A stretch of 64,000 bases of DNA from Azophilus sp965199705. GTDB taxonomy: Bacteria; Pseudomonadota; Gammaproteobacteria; Pseudomonadales; Azotimanducaceae. The stretch's first letter is position 1, and every line of letters starts with the position of its first letter. The notes under the pieces were generated by a model. The model worked only from the letters and a program-made list of their open reading frames with translations, was not told the DNA's origin and searched no databases. The stretch lies in assembly GCA_965199705.1 (NCBI GenBank), contig OZ241359.1, positions 372,001-436,000 of the forward strand, given 5' to 3'. Below are positions 47,299 through 56,134 of the stretch, piece by piece. The translations under genes were made by a program, and so were the position numbers.

Positions 47299-48723
47299 TC
47301 AGCCCTGCATCTGTTCCAGTTCGATGCCTCGCGTTTCACGCACGGCCAGGGCTACAAAGGCAATTGAAACCGCTGCTGCCAGTGCATAAAGGGAATAGGT
47401 AAAGGCAAGCCCGATGCCGGCCAGCATGATCGGGAAGGTCATGGTGACGGCGAAGTTCGACCCCCACTGAAACATGCCGCTCACGGCGAGGCCAGAGCCG
47501 CGAATCTGGTTGGGGAACATCTCACCCAGCATTACCCACATCACCGGTCCCCAGGTGGCGTTGAAGAGAAATACATAGAGATTGGCCGCTACCAGCGCCA
47601 GTATTCCCATGCCGTCGCTGAGCGCGATTTCTCCTTCGGCGTCGATGAAAGCGCTGGCAAAGGCCACGACCAGAAGCGCGAGGGTGACCGCCATGCCGCC
47701 CGAACCCACCAGAAGCAGTGGCTTGCGGCCGATGCGGTCGATCAGGGCAATGGTGATCAGGCAGGCAATGATGCTGACCCCGCCGGAGATCACATTGATG
47801 AGCAGGGCGTCGCTTTCGGAGAAGCCGACAGCCTGCCAGAGCACGGCGCCGTAGTAGAACACCACATTGATGCCAACGAGCTGCTGAAAGGTCGCCAGCC
47901 CGACACCCACCCAGACGATGGGCCGAATGCGCTGGCGAGTGGCGTCCCAGAGATCGCGCAGGTTTGGCTGATGATCTGTTGCCAGGGACTGGTCGATCTC
48001 GATGAACTTGGCCGGGCCCGCCGCCGCCCCATAGAGACGTCGGAGCAGGCTGCGGGCCTCCGCTTCCCGACGCCTGGCCACCAGGAAGCGCGGGCTCTCC
48101 GGAATCAGCAGCAGGCCGAGGAGAAAGGCCAGGGCGGGCACGATTTCCATCCAGTACATCCAGCGCCAGGTTGCGAACCCGAACCAGTATTCGGCCGTTG
48201 ATCCGCCCGCAAATTCGGCGAGTGCGTAGTTGCTGACGAAGGCGGCAAAGAGCCCGCTGATGATGGCGATCTGCTGCAAGCTGATAAGCCGGCCGCGATA
48301 GGCGGCGGGCGCCACCTCGCCAATGTAGGCGGGCGCGATGACGCTGGCGGCGCCGACGGCGAGGCCGCCGATGAGGCGATAGATCACGAATTCCGGGGAT
48401 GAACCCGCTACACCGGATCCCCAGGCGCTCAGCACAAACAGAACCGCCGCCACGCGCAGCAGATTGCGCCGTCCGAAGATGTCTGCGAGCGTGCCTGCGA
48501 AGAAGGCGCCGACGGCGCAACCGAGCAGCATCGAAGCTACATTGAAGCCAGTGCCGACCTCGTCTGACGCAAAGGCAAGCCGCAACCCATCGACGGTGCC
48601 ATTGATAACGCCACTGTCGAAACCGAACAAAAAGCCGCCCAGGGTGGCAACCGCGGCAATCAGGACGATGAACGCGTGGCTCGGCTGCTCCGCAGCCACG
48701 GTCGTACTCGGCGTGTTTTCCAC
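47299..48723 (-). CDS. MFS sugar-porter family transporter
   Basis: The 474-residue protein has twelve membrane segments and sugar-porter signatures: FLFGFDSGVINGT, IFGRRNLLR, PESPRFLVARR, FQQLVGINVVFYYG and DRIGRKPLLL. It probably imports a hexose or related sugar with protons. GTG 48723 is chosen because AGGAGG lies 6 bases before it; an ATG at 48750 is less well placed. It precedes the GH3 gene and is divergent from efp. Confidence 0.92.
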   Translation of the reverse strand: MENTPSTTVAAEQPSHAFIVLIAAVATLGGFLFGFDSGVINGTVDGLRLAFASDEVGTGFNVASMLLGCAVGAFFAGTLADIFGRRNLLRVAAVLFVLSAWGSGVAGSSPEFVIYRLIGGLAVGAASVIAPAYIGEVAPAAYRGRLISLQQIAIISGLFAAFVSNYALAEFAGGSTAEYWFGFATWRWMYWMEIVPALAFLLGLLLIPESPRFLVARRREAEARSLLRRLYGAAAGPAKFIEIDQSLATDHQPNLRDLWDATRQRIRPIVWVGVGLATFQQLVGINVVFYYGAVLWQAVGFSESDALLINVISGGVSIIACLITIALIDRIGRKPLLLVGSGGMAVTLALLVVAFASAFIDAEGEIALSDGMGILALVAANLYVFLFNATWGPVMWVMLGEMFPNQIRGSGLAVSGMFQWGSNFAVTMTFPIMLAGIGLAFTYSLYALAAAVSIAFVALAVRETRGIELEQMQG

Positions 48724-48868
48724 GGCGCCCCTCCTGCAACTGCCTGCCATGATCCCACAGACAGGCGGCGAATAGTGATTCACCGGAAATCGCTTATGAT
48801 GCGACGGCGCACTTGCCAAGCCCGAAGCCGGCGTCATTTCCGGGCTCGTCAGTCAACCAGGGTCTCTC

Positions 48869-49438
48869 ATGGCTTCAAGCTACAGCAGCAATGAATTTCG
48901 CAGTGGCTTGAAGGTGCTCCTCGAAGGCGACCCCTGCGTGATTCTCGACAGCGAATTCGTGAAGCCGGGAAAGGGGCAGGCGTTCACCCGTGTAAAGTTC
49001 AGAAATCTCATGACCGGCCGCGTCTGGGAGCGCACCTTTCGTTCCGGCGAATCCCTGGACGCTGCGGACGTCATGGAGTTTGCCATGAGTTATCTGTACA
49101 GCGATGGCGAGCATTGGCACTTCATGAAGACGGACGGCAGTTATGAGCAGTTTGCCGCCTCGGAATCCGCCATGGCCGACGCGGTGAAGTGGATCAGCGA
49201 AGAGGACGTCTGCCAGGTGACCTTGTGGAACGATCAACCTATCTCGGTCGCGCTGCCCAACTTCGTGACTCTGGAAGTGACCGAAACGGATCCGGGCCTG
49301 AAGGGCGATACTGCGTCCGGCGGCGCCAAACCAGCCACACTCAGCACCGGTGCGACGATCCGCGTGCCCCTGTTCATCAATGTGGGCGACCGACTGAAGA
49401 TCGATACCCGAAACGGCGAGTATGTCAGCCGCGCCTGA
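48869..49438 (+). CDS. efp: Elongation factor P
   Basis: EF-P rescues ribosomes stalled at polyproline. The 189-residue protein has all three domains: GLKVLLEGDPCVILDSEFVK, then the loop KPGKGQAF with Lys35 (Lys34 without Met), the site beta-lysylated by EpmA, then RTFRSGESLDAADV and the C-terminal RVPLFINVGDRLKIDTRNGEY. TATGAT lies about 70 bases upstream as a possible -10. epmA follows 92 bases downstream, so factor and modifier are neighbours. Confidence 0.96.
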   Translation: MASSYSSNEFRSGLKVLLEGDPCVILDSEFVKPGKGQAFTRVKFRNLMTGRVWERTFRSGESLDAADVMEFAMSYLYSDGEHWHFMKTDGSYEQFAASESAMADAVKWISEEDVCQVTLWNDQPISVALPNFVTLEVTETDPGLKGDTASGGAKPATLSTGATIRVPLFINVGDRLKIDTRNGEYVSRA

Positions 49439-49530
49439 GCGAATCGTCCAACCGGCGAATGCGGTCCGCATGTTTGCGGCTCCGTGCTTCGGGGCCGCAT
49501 TCAAAGCCAATTGAGAATTGCGGGTTTGCC

Positions 49531-50388
49531 GTGACAGACGCCAGCTGGCAGCCGACTTGCAGCCTTGCGGCTCTGAAAGCCCGATCCGATATGCTCTGGC
49601 GGATTCGCGCCTTCTTTGCCGAGCGGCGTGTCCTGGAAGTGCAGACGCCGGTTCTCGGCGAATGCACGGTCACTGACCCGCACATCGACAGCCTGCGCCT
49701 GGATGACGGCAGATTTCTTCAAACCTCGCCAGAGTTCTACCTGAAGCGCCTGCTCGCCGCTGGCGCCCCGGCCCACTATCAGATCGGCCCAGCCTTCCGC
49801 AGTGGCGAGTCTGGCCGCCAGCACAGGCCCGAGTTCATGCTGCTCGAATGGTACAGGCCCGGATTCGACGACGATGCCCTGATGGATGAAGTGAGCGCCT
49901 TGATCGACGCAGTTCTCGGCCCGGCCAATGCCGACGACTATGCGCGATTACCCTGGAAGTCCCTGACCGGCGTGTTGACAGGCGAACCGGAAGAGATGGA
50001 CATCCGCTATGCCGAAGCCGTGCGCAAGCTGCCGCCGGGCCGCTGCTTCGTCGTGGACTTTCCGCCGTCCGAGGCCGCCCTGGCGCGTTTGCGGCAAGAC
50101 GGCGAACCCAGAGCCGCCCGGTTCGAGTTGATCGTGGACGGCATCGAGATCGCCAACGGCTACCACGAACTCACCGATGCCGAAGAGCTTCGCGCCCGGA
50201 TGGCGAAAGACAACCAGCGCCGCGCTGCCATGGGCAAGGCCCAGGTTGCGCCGGACGAGCGATTGCTGGCCGCCATGGCAGCCGGGCTGCCGGATTGCGC
50301 TGGCGTCGCCGTTGGCCTGGACAGGTTGCTGATGCTGGCGCTGCAAGCAAGCAACATCGCCGAGGTGATGACGTTTGCGGATGGGTGA
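49531..50388 (+). CDS. epmA: EF-P beta-lysine ligase EpmA (PoxA/GenX)
   Basis: EpmA is a lysyl-tRNA-synthetase paralogue that attaches beta-lysine to EF-P. The 285-residue protein has only the class II catalytic core, with no anticodon domain: VLEVQTPVL, TSPEFYLKRLLAAG, FRSGESGRQHRPEFMLLEWY and the motif 3 VAVGLDRLLML. GTG 49531 is the likely start. It is shorter at the N-terminus than E. coli EpmA. epmB, needed to make beta-lysine, is not in this window. Confidence 0.93.
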   Translation: MTDASWQPTCSLAALKARSDMLWRIRAFFAERRVLEVQTPVLGECTVTDPHIDSLRLDDGRFLQTSPEFYLKRLLAAGAPAHYQIGPAFRSGESGRQHRPEFMLLEWYRPGFDDDALMDEVSALIDAVLGPANADDYARLPWKSLTGVLTGEPEEMDIRYAEAVRKLPPGRCFVVDFPPSEAALARLRQDGEPRAARFELIVDGIEIANGYHELTDAEELRARMAKDNQRRAAMGKAQVAPDERLLAAMAAGLPDCAGVAVGLDRLLMLALQASNIAEVMTFADG

Positions 50389-50488
50389 TCAGTCGGCCCG
50401 AACCTGTCAAACGGCGAGCCGACGCCTCAAGCCAACGTGCGCCAGGAATTGAAGAATTTTTCTGATCAGGACGGGTAAAATCCTGGCC

Positions 50489-50947
50489 ATGCCGAAGCCA
50501 ATTTCCATCGGGGCAGATTGTCAGATTGTCGAGGAAATCCGGCGTTCCAGAGGCCGCAAGGCCGTTTACCGAGGTTTTTTGCTTCCCGAGAAAATCCCGA
50601 TCATTGCCAAGGAATCTCCTCGCCACGAGCTGATTCGGGAAGTGGTTTGCAGCCTGGTGGCTCAATCGCTTGGGCTGCCCACGCCAGAACCATTCCTTGT
50701 TCAATCACCGATGCCCGAGAGCCGCCAAGACTGGCGGTTCGCCACTCAGCAGGAGGCGGTGTCTTTTGCGAAGGTCAACTTCAGCGAGGTCAAGATTGCA
50801 GGCCTCGCAAAAGGCTGGCAGGGTAATCCCGAATTTGGAGAATGCTGTCGGTTGTTGGAAGACCGCATACCCTTCTTGCCGCAAGTGATCGATTCAGCGC
50901 TCGGCCTCGGCGAGGGGCAAGGCGCATTTCGATTTGACTGGAGTTAG
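50489..50947 (+). CDS. HipA-like (HipA_2 type) N-terminal kinase fragment or small protein
   Basis: The 152-residue protein has EEIRRSRGRKAVYRGFLLPE, then IAKESPRHELIREVVCSLVAQSLGLPTPEP and SLGLPTPEPFLV, which resemble the first part of HipA_2-type kinases (N-lobe with a nucleotide-binding Lys). The later catalytic HxD region is not seen; the C-terminus ends within about 50 residues. It may be a compact family member or a truncated kinase. It is followed at 5 bases by an unrecognised gene, forming a pair between epmA and psd. Confidence 0.5.
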   Translation: MPKPISIGADCQIVEEIRRSRGRKAVYRGFLLPEKIPIIAKESPRHELIREVVCSLVAQSLGLPTPEPFLVQSPMPESRQDWRFATQQEAVSFAKVNFSEVKIAGLAKGWQGNPEFGECCRLLEDRIPFLPQVIDSALGLGEGQGAFRFDWS

Positions 50948-50952
50948 TTAGC

Positions 50953-51816
50953 GTGGAGACAAACATGGCGCTACCCACCTGCAATAAAGAACTCAAGCAC
51001 AAGATCACCTGGGCGCCGGTGCTCCTGCAACCATCGCTCGGGTCCGGTGAGCGCCTGGCCATCGCCTTGATGGCGCGCTCGTCGGAGGGAGAAGACGAGG
51101 TCTTGCCCTTGTTGAGCGCCAGCGCCGTCAAGAACTTCTTTCCTGACGATGCCAGATACATCAAGGACGTTGTAGCGCTCACGATCGATAGCTGTCGTCG
51201 GCACCTGAAGTCCGGTGGCCAGCCCGGCGAGTGGCGCCCGCCATTGGAGGGTCTGTATCTCGGTGAAACGCAGCGTGTTCCTGCCGACCTGGAGTGCAGC
51301 GCCTTCCTGCGAATGGCCGCTCCCTTCGCATCCTTTGCCTGGCGTGACCCTCTGGGAGGAAACCGCACGCCTGCTCCCAAGTCGAAGAAGCAGCCCTTGG
51401 AGGCAAGGATCCGGGAATTGGTGATAGGAGCTCATGCGGGGTTCGAGGGAAATTTCAATGCATCTCTGCCGTTAGGGTGTCAAGAGGCCAGGGCGGAGTT
51501 CACGTTTCTCAGCCCGGTGTTCGCCGCGAATATCGTTTCTCTGGAAGCCAGGAGGCTCAAACAAGGTCTGCAATCGTGCCGAGCGAGACTCTGGGCCCTG
51601 CATCTCCTGACCGATGCGCCGAGCTATCTGTTCCGCCCCAAGATCCGCGAGTTGATCACGGGCGTTGAATCCGAGGAAGACTCTGTGCCGGACGCCTTGT
51701 TGGAGGTGGCCGCCACACTGAAGGAGGAAGCGGAGCGGCGAGACATATCAGTAGTGCAGATCAGTTCGCCGACCGAGGGTGCGCAGCACATTCTTGAGCG
51801 CGCACAGGCTGCTTAG
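50953..51816 (+). CDS. Unrecognised partner of the HipA-like gene
   Basis: The 287-residue protein is not assigned. It begins LKHKITWAPVLLQPSLGSGERLAIALMARS, a mixed alpha/beta segment with a charged helix-rich C-terminus (DALLEVAATLKEEAERRD). GTG 50953 is the first start; ATG 50965 follows. HipA_2 kinases are often paired with DUF3037, whose N-terminal layout is loosely similar, so this could be an analogous partner. That is inference. No signal peptide or membrane segment is seen. Confidence 0.6.
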   Translation: METNMALPTCNKELKHKITWAPVLLQPSLGSGERLAIALMARSSEGEDEVLPLLSASAVKNFFPDDARYIKDVVALTIDSCRRHLKSGGQPGEWRPPLEGLYLGETQRVPADLECSAFLRMAAPFASFAWRDPLGGNRTPAPKSKKQPLEARIRELVIGAHAGFEGNFNASLPLGCQEARAEFTFLSPVFAANIVSLEARRLKQGLQSCRARLWALHLLTDAPSYLFRPKIRELITGVESEEDSVPDALLEVAATLKEEAERRDISVVQISSPTEGAQHILERAQAA

Positions 51817-51979
51817 GTAAACCGTATGCGGCCTGGAAGGGGGAAGGGGCGCCTCACGACCGGCGAATGGCGCGCACGGCCAGCGGCGCGCTGGCGGTAG
51901 TTTTCTCCGCGATTTTCCAGTGCCTTGTCTATCGGGTTGTCGGTGACGTGGTTTCTGGCTTGCCAGGTGAACGGCTCCG

Positions 51980-52324
51980 ACGGCTACTACAAGAACAACG
52001 GCGGCGCTGCTGTTGACGGCGCTCGGCGTGCCCCGCGCCACGGTCGTGGCCGACTATGCGCTGTCGGAGCAACTCGTGGACTATGTTTCGGAGTTTCGTG
52101 GCGACCCGGCCAAGGAACCTGCGGAAGAAGGCGGCGCCTACGCGTTTCTTGCATCGCTGCCGCTGGAGCTGCTGACACCCTTGATGCGCTCTGACCCGCG
52201 CTACATCGAGTCCGTGCTTTCCTGGATGGACGAGGAGTACGGCAGCGTGATGAATTTCATCAGCAAGGAGCTTGAGGTAACGGATGCGGAACTGTTCGCC
52301 ATACGCGCCGCACTGCTGGAATAG
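51980..52324 (+). pseudogene. Remnant of a PtpB-like tyrosine phosphatase (Y_phosphatase3)
   Basis: The frame ending at 52324 reads TRTTAALLLTALGVPRATVV, then LASLPLELLTPLMRSDPRYIE and WMDEEYGSVMNFISKELEVTD, the C-terminal part of the lipid/tyrosine phosphatase family. The active-site CxxGKDR region should lie just upstream, but there the frame is broken and no N-terminal domain is found. TTG 52013 could start a 103-residue peptide. The most likely reading is a decayed gene. It lies directly after the HipA-like pair. Confidence 0.6.
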
Positions 52325-52410
52325 CGCTGAAACTCAATTGCGATGATCCCGATTTGGAGCAAGGGCAAGACCCGGGCATCAGCCGAGATCGGAACCGCCG
52401 TTCCTGCAGA

Positions 52411-53241
52411 CTACCAGCGCCCCAGAGCCTGCCCCAACCGTACCCTCTGACCGGGCTTCAGATCCCCCAGCGAACAGGCGCCGGGCTGCGTGCAGAGAAT
52501 CACCGAGGAACCGAGCTGGAAGCGACCCAGCTCTTCGCCTTGAGCGAGGGCGAGGTTCGGGCGCAGGAGTTCTGACCGGCGGTAGGGTGATTCCGGGCTG
52601 GCCCAGGGCGTCTGGATGCTGGCGACGATCAGCGCGCCCACCAGGACGATCAGCAGATCGCCGGCATCCGTATTCAGCCGGCAGATCAGCCGTTCATTGC
52701 GGCAGAAAAGCCCTTCGATTTCGGCGTCGGTCGCGCCGTTCACCGAAAAGAGCGCGCCTGGAACGGCTTTGGCGGCCACCAGCTTGCCTGCTACCGGCGC
52801 GTGCACCCGATGATAGTCCCGAGGCGCCAGATAGATGGTTGCGAACTGGCCGCCATCGAATCCGTCGGCCAGCTCCTGGGCGAGGTGGCGCAAGGAATAG
52901 CGCCATCGCTTGGCCTGCAACAACTGCCCGTCTTCGATGCGCCCTGCCTGGCTGATCTCGCCGTCGCATGGGCTGGCCAGCATCCCCGGTTCCTCCGGCA
53001 TGGGCCTTTGACCAGCGGCTGGCTCGCGCGTGAAGAAATCGTTGAAGGAACGGTAGTCTTCCATGTCTGGCCGAGCAGAGGTGGTGAGGTCCACGCCGTA
53101 TGCGGCGGAGAAGGCGCGAATCAGCGGTTTTCTGATCCAGTCGGCCTCGGCATCCGCCAGATAGCCCAGGCAGCGGCTCATCCCGTGCTGCGGCAGCAGC
53201 TTCTGGAAGCTGGCGAACGCCTTATCCTGGTTCATTGCCAT
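52411..53241 (-). CDS. psd: Phosphatidylserine decarboxylase
   Basis: Psd makes phosphatidylethanolamine from phosphatidylserine and depends on a self-made pyruvoyl group. The 276-residue protein has FNDFFTREPAAGQRP, SPCDGEISQAG, IYLAPRDYHRVHAPVAG and the processing site FQLGSSVILC. The usual LGST motif reads LGSS here; the serine that becomes pyruvoyl is kept. Two closely spaced ATGs start the gene, which overlaps the end of the rhodanese gene. Confidence 0.95.
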   Translation of the reverse strand: MAMNQDKAFASFQKLLPQHGMSRCLGYLADAEADWIRKPLIRAFSAAYGVDLTTSARPDMEDYRSFNDFFTREPAAGQRPMPEEPGMLASPCDGEISQAGRIEDGQLLQAKRWRYSLRHLAQELADGFDGGQFATIYLAPRDYHRVHAPVAGKLVAAKAVPGALFSVNGATDAEIEGLFCRNERLICRLNTDAGDLLIVLVGALIVASIQTPWASPESPYRRSELLRPNLALAQGEELGRFQLGSSVILCTQPGACSLGDLKPGQRVRLGQALGRW

Positions 53242-54004
53242 CTGTCACAGGCAGGTCGCCTCGGTTGCCCCATTCCGACCAGGAGCCATGATAGGCGCGC
53301 ACGCTCGGATAGCCAAGCATTCGCGCCACCAGCCAGGAGAGGCCGGAGCGGTGATGGGTATGGCAGTGGGTGATAACCGCCTTGTCTGGCGTGATGCCTT
53401 GTGCTGCCAGCAATCCCGGAAGATCGGGAACCAACCGCTGATGATCAGCTGGATCTTTCAGCGCCAGCCAATCGAGATGCACGGCGCTCGGGATGTGGCC
53501 GCGCCTCTTCGCAGTAACCCGCTCGCCAACATACTCCTCTCGAGAACGCACATCCCAGATGACGGTATCGTCGGCGCCGATCGCCGCCAGGACGTCTTCT
53601 GCCTCCGCAATCGAGTTCGTGTTGATTGCAACAGACACCTCTGTGCGCGGCGGCGCCTCTGCCGGGCCGGTGGCGAGTGCGCCGGACGCCGCTGCCCAGG
53701 CGTGGATGCCGCCGTTGAGATAGCGCCAACGCGAATGCCCGATTACCTCAAGCGTCCACAGAAAGCGCCCTGCCCAGCCGCCGCCCTCGTCGTCATAGGC
53801 AATGATCTCCCGCTCCCGCGTGTAGCCGATGCTGGAAAAGAGGGCGTTCAGCCGGGCTACTGGCGGCAGACGTCCCGGCGCCGGCGGCAGGCCGCTGACC
53901 AGCGCTTCCGGGGATACGTGCAATGCGCCAGGAATGTGGGCGGCCAGGAAAACCGGTTCCGGCGCCACGTGGACGAGCAGGGCGTCACCGCCTGCCTCGC
54001 GCAA
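53222..54004 (-). CDS. Two-domain rhodanese-like sulfurtransferase
   Basis: The protein has two rhodanese domains. The first lacks the catalytic Cys (region near REREIIAYDDEGGGWAGRF). The second contains VIWDVRSREEYVG and ITHCHTHHRSGLSW with the active Cys. It probably transfers sulfane sulfur. The only standard start is TTG 54004, yet similarity extends upstream (PFLIEAEELREAGG) through codons without ATG/GTG, so an unusual start (CTG or ATC) may be used. It overlaps psd by 20 bases and is divergent from orn. Confidence 0.85.
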   Translation of the reverse strand: MREAGGDALLVHVAPEPVFLAAHIPGALHVSPEALVSGLPPAPGRLPPVARLNALFSSIGYTREREIIAYDDEGGGWAGRFLWTLEVIGHSRWRYLNGGIHAWAAASGALATGPAEAPPRTEVSVAINTNSIAEAEDVLAAIGADDTVIWDVRSREEYVGERVTAKRRGHIPSAVHLDWLALKDPADHQRLVPDLPGLLAAQGITPDKAVITHCHTHHRSGLSWLVARMLGYPSVRAYHGSWSEWGNRGDLPVTDGNEPG

Positions 54005-54124
54005 TTCTTCCGCCTCGATCAGAAAGGGAGCTATGATGCTGGATGCCCGTCCGACGCTGAAGCCGCATGATACCTGCGCGCCCGGTGCGGGGCATCTGGC
54101 TCAACCCCGGTGAACCCAAAGCCC

Positions 54125-54673
54125 ATGACTGACGCCGAGACAAGCACCGATTTGATCTGGATCGATTTGGAAATGACCGGCCTGGACCCGGGCCAAGACC
54201 TGATTCTGGAAATCGCCACCCTCGTGACCGACAAGGATCTGAACGAGATCGCTGTCGGCCCGGAACTGGCGCTCGCCGCTCCGGAAGCCGCGCTTGCAGG
54301 AATGGATGACTGGAATCAACAACATCACGGGGCATCAGGCTTGATTGCCAGGGTGCGGGAAAGCAAGGTTTCAGCGCAGGCGGCGGAAGCGGCCACCCTG
54401 AGTTTCCTGCAACAGCACCTGCCGGCTGGCGTCTCGCCAATGTGCGGCAACAGTATTCACCAGGACAGGCGCTTTCTGCGACGCTACATGCCAGCGCTCG
54501 AAGGCTACTTCCACTATCGGAATCTGGACGTAAGCACGGTCAAGGAGCTTTGCGGTCGATGGCGACCAGAGTTGCTTGACCGGATCAGCAAGCAGTCCGC
54601 GCACAGGGCGCTTTCAGACATCCGCGAATCGATCGCCGAGCTGCGCTTCTATCAGTCCGAATTCTTCCGCTGA
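54125..54673 (+). CDS. orn: Oligoribonuclease
   Basis: Orn degrades short RNAs down to mononucleotides and is essential in many Gammaproteobacteria. From ATG 54125 it has 182 residues. DEDDh marks are LIWIDLEMTGLDPG, NSIHQDRRFLRRYMP and HRALSDIRESIAEL. An upstream GTG at 54110 is possible. The psd-rhodanese/orn order resembles the E. coli psd-rsgA-orn neighbourhood, without rsgA. Confidence 0.95.
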   Translation: MTDAETSTDLIWIDLEMTGLDPGQDLILEIATLVTDKDLNEIAVGPELALAAPEAALAGMDDWNQQHHGASGLIARVRESKVSAQAAEAATLSFLQQHLPAGVSPMCGNSIHQDRRFLRRYMPALEGYFHYRNLDVSTVKELCGRWRPELLDRISKQSAHRALSDIRESIAELRFYQSEFFR

Positions 54674-54719
54674 GGAAATCAGACTAAACCAGGGCAAGAT
54701 TTGGCTGGCGCTGCTCCTG

Positions 54720-55420
54720 GGCATGATCGCGTGGGTGTCGCTGTACGCCAATCGTTTCTGCTACGACTTCAAGCCCATGGTGCAGGACTTGTTACAGGTC
54801 GCGTTTCCGAATGAGGAATCGGCGGCGCTCAACTGTTCACGCAACTGTTCACGCTGATTGACGTGGGGCGGGTGAAGGTTGAGGATTTGCCGCAGGACAA
54901 CGCGGTGACGGTGCAGATTGATTTGCACCAGAGCGCCCTGGCAAGGCACCCGGAGCGGATTGAGGCGCGAGTGTCGGCGCGCCTGGCCGGGCCGGACAAC
55001 CGGGAGCTGCGGCAGGCGTATGCGGACTGGTTCCTTGAGGCGCATGGACGCGGTCTGAATTGGGAGCCATCGGCCCGGGCGGCCTGGCGGCGGGATTTCA
55101 TGGATGCAGGAGAGTTTCGGATCATGGAGGAGTCATTGGTATGGACGTCCACGCGGGACGAGTGGCTGAGGCAGGGCATGGCCCGTGGGTTGGAACAGGG
55201 CATGGCCCGTTTGGAGCAAGCCCGGGCGGACGAGCGGGCGAGGCTGAGCCGGCAAGCGGGGCGTAAATTCGGCGAGCGAGCGGCTGAGCGCCTGGCTTCG
55301 GTGATCCGGGAGGAGACTGACGCAGAGCGTCTGACGGAGGTGGGCGACTGGATCATCGACTGCGACGCCGAGGCAGAGTTTCTCGCCCGTCTTCAGGTTG
55401 GCGGTGAGGGACGCGTCTGA
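54720..55420 (+). pseudogene. Decayed Rpn family (PD-(D/E)XK) nuclease gene
   Basis: A first short frame (54710-54857) encodes CYDFKPMVQDLLQVAFPNE, resembling the N-terminus of Rpn/transposase_31 proteins. The nuclease core is missing. The main frame (GTG 54863 to 55420, 185 residues) encodes the C-terminal half: LFTLIDVGRVKVEDLP, ELRQAYADWF, the QGMARGLEQGMARLEQ repeat tract and a final RLTEVGDWIIDCDA. A 12-bp tandem repeat CAACTGTTCACG (54830-54853) marks the junction. Loss of the catalytic region suggests an inactive gene. Confidence 0.6.
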
Positions 55421-55501
55421 AAGCGTTGTTCTCGAAACTTGCCTCGCCGAGCCCGGAAGCAAACGGGCGGTGTGGCTGCGGCTCGGCAGGCTTGTGATCA
55501 G

Positions 55502-56134
55502 CTACCAGCGCAGCACGCTTTGCGCCGCTGGACGTTGTCGGTGGCGTTCGTCCCAGGCCCGCAGGGCCGGACGTTCACCGAACAGGTCCGCTTCGGCATA
55601 GCGCAGAAATTGCAGGGATGCCTGCAAGGTACAGTCGGCAATGGCTGCTTGCTCGCCCAGGAGCAGGGGCCGTCCGTCGGACAGCAGGTTTTCCAGGTAG
55701 TCCAGAGGCGTTTGCAGGCCAAGCTCCAATTGCGCAGCCTTTTCAGGGTCGGGCGGATAGCCGAGGGGGGAGTTGCTGGCATGCACGTATTGGGCCATCG
55801 GGCCGGCAACCCGGAGGTCGATGATGCGCTCGACGTCTCGGGCCCTGGCGCGGTCTTCCGGGCTTTCGCCCAATAACCTGCCCGCCGGAAACTTGTCTTC
55901 CAGGTACTCGATGATCGCCAGGGACTCAACCAGGTAGCTGCCCTGGTTCAGCTCCAGCACCGGCAGCGTGCCGAACGGATTTCTGGCCAGGTGGGCTGGC
56001 TCCCGTTGGCGTCCCTTGACCGTATTCACCACGACCTGCTCGATGCCCATGTTCACGCCAAGTTCCGCACGCTCGGCGATGTAGAGCATGACCTTGGTTG
56101 GGTTGGGCGCTAACGGCACCATGTACAGTTTCAT
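55502..56134 (-). CDS. Glutathione S-transferase family protein
   Basis: From ATG 56134 the protein has 210 residues. The thioredoxin-like N-terminal domain shows LYMVPLAPNPTKVMLYIAE, NPFGTLPVLEL and SYLVESLAIIEYLEDKFP; the alpha-helical C-terminal domain has the N-capping-like QAAIADCTLQASLQF. It may conjugate or isomerise a substrate with glutathione. Its ATG overlaps the stop of the double-SnoaL gene, so it closes the catabolic minus-strand unit. Confidence 0.9.
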   Translation of the reverse strand: MKLYMVPLAPNPTKVMLYIAERAELGVNMGIEQVVVNTVKGRQREPAHLARNPFGTLPVLELNQGSYLVESLAIIEYLEDKFPAGRLLGESPEDRARARDVERIIDLRVAGPMAQYVHASNSPLGYPPDPEKAAQLELGLQTPLDYLENLLSDGRPLLLGEQAAIADCTLQASLQFLRYAEADLFGERPALRAWDERHRQRPAAQSVLRW

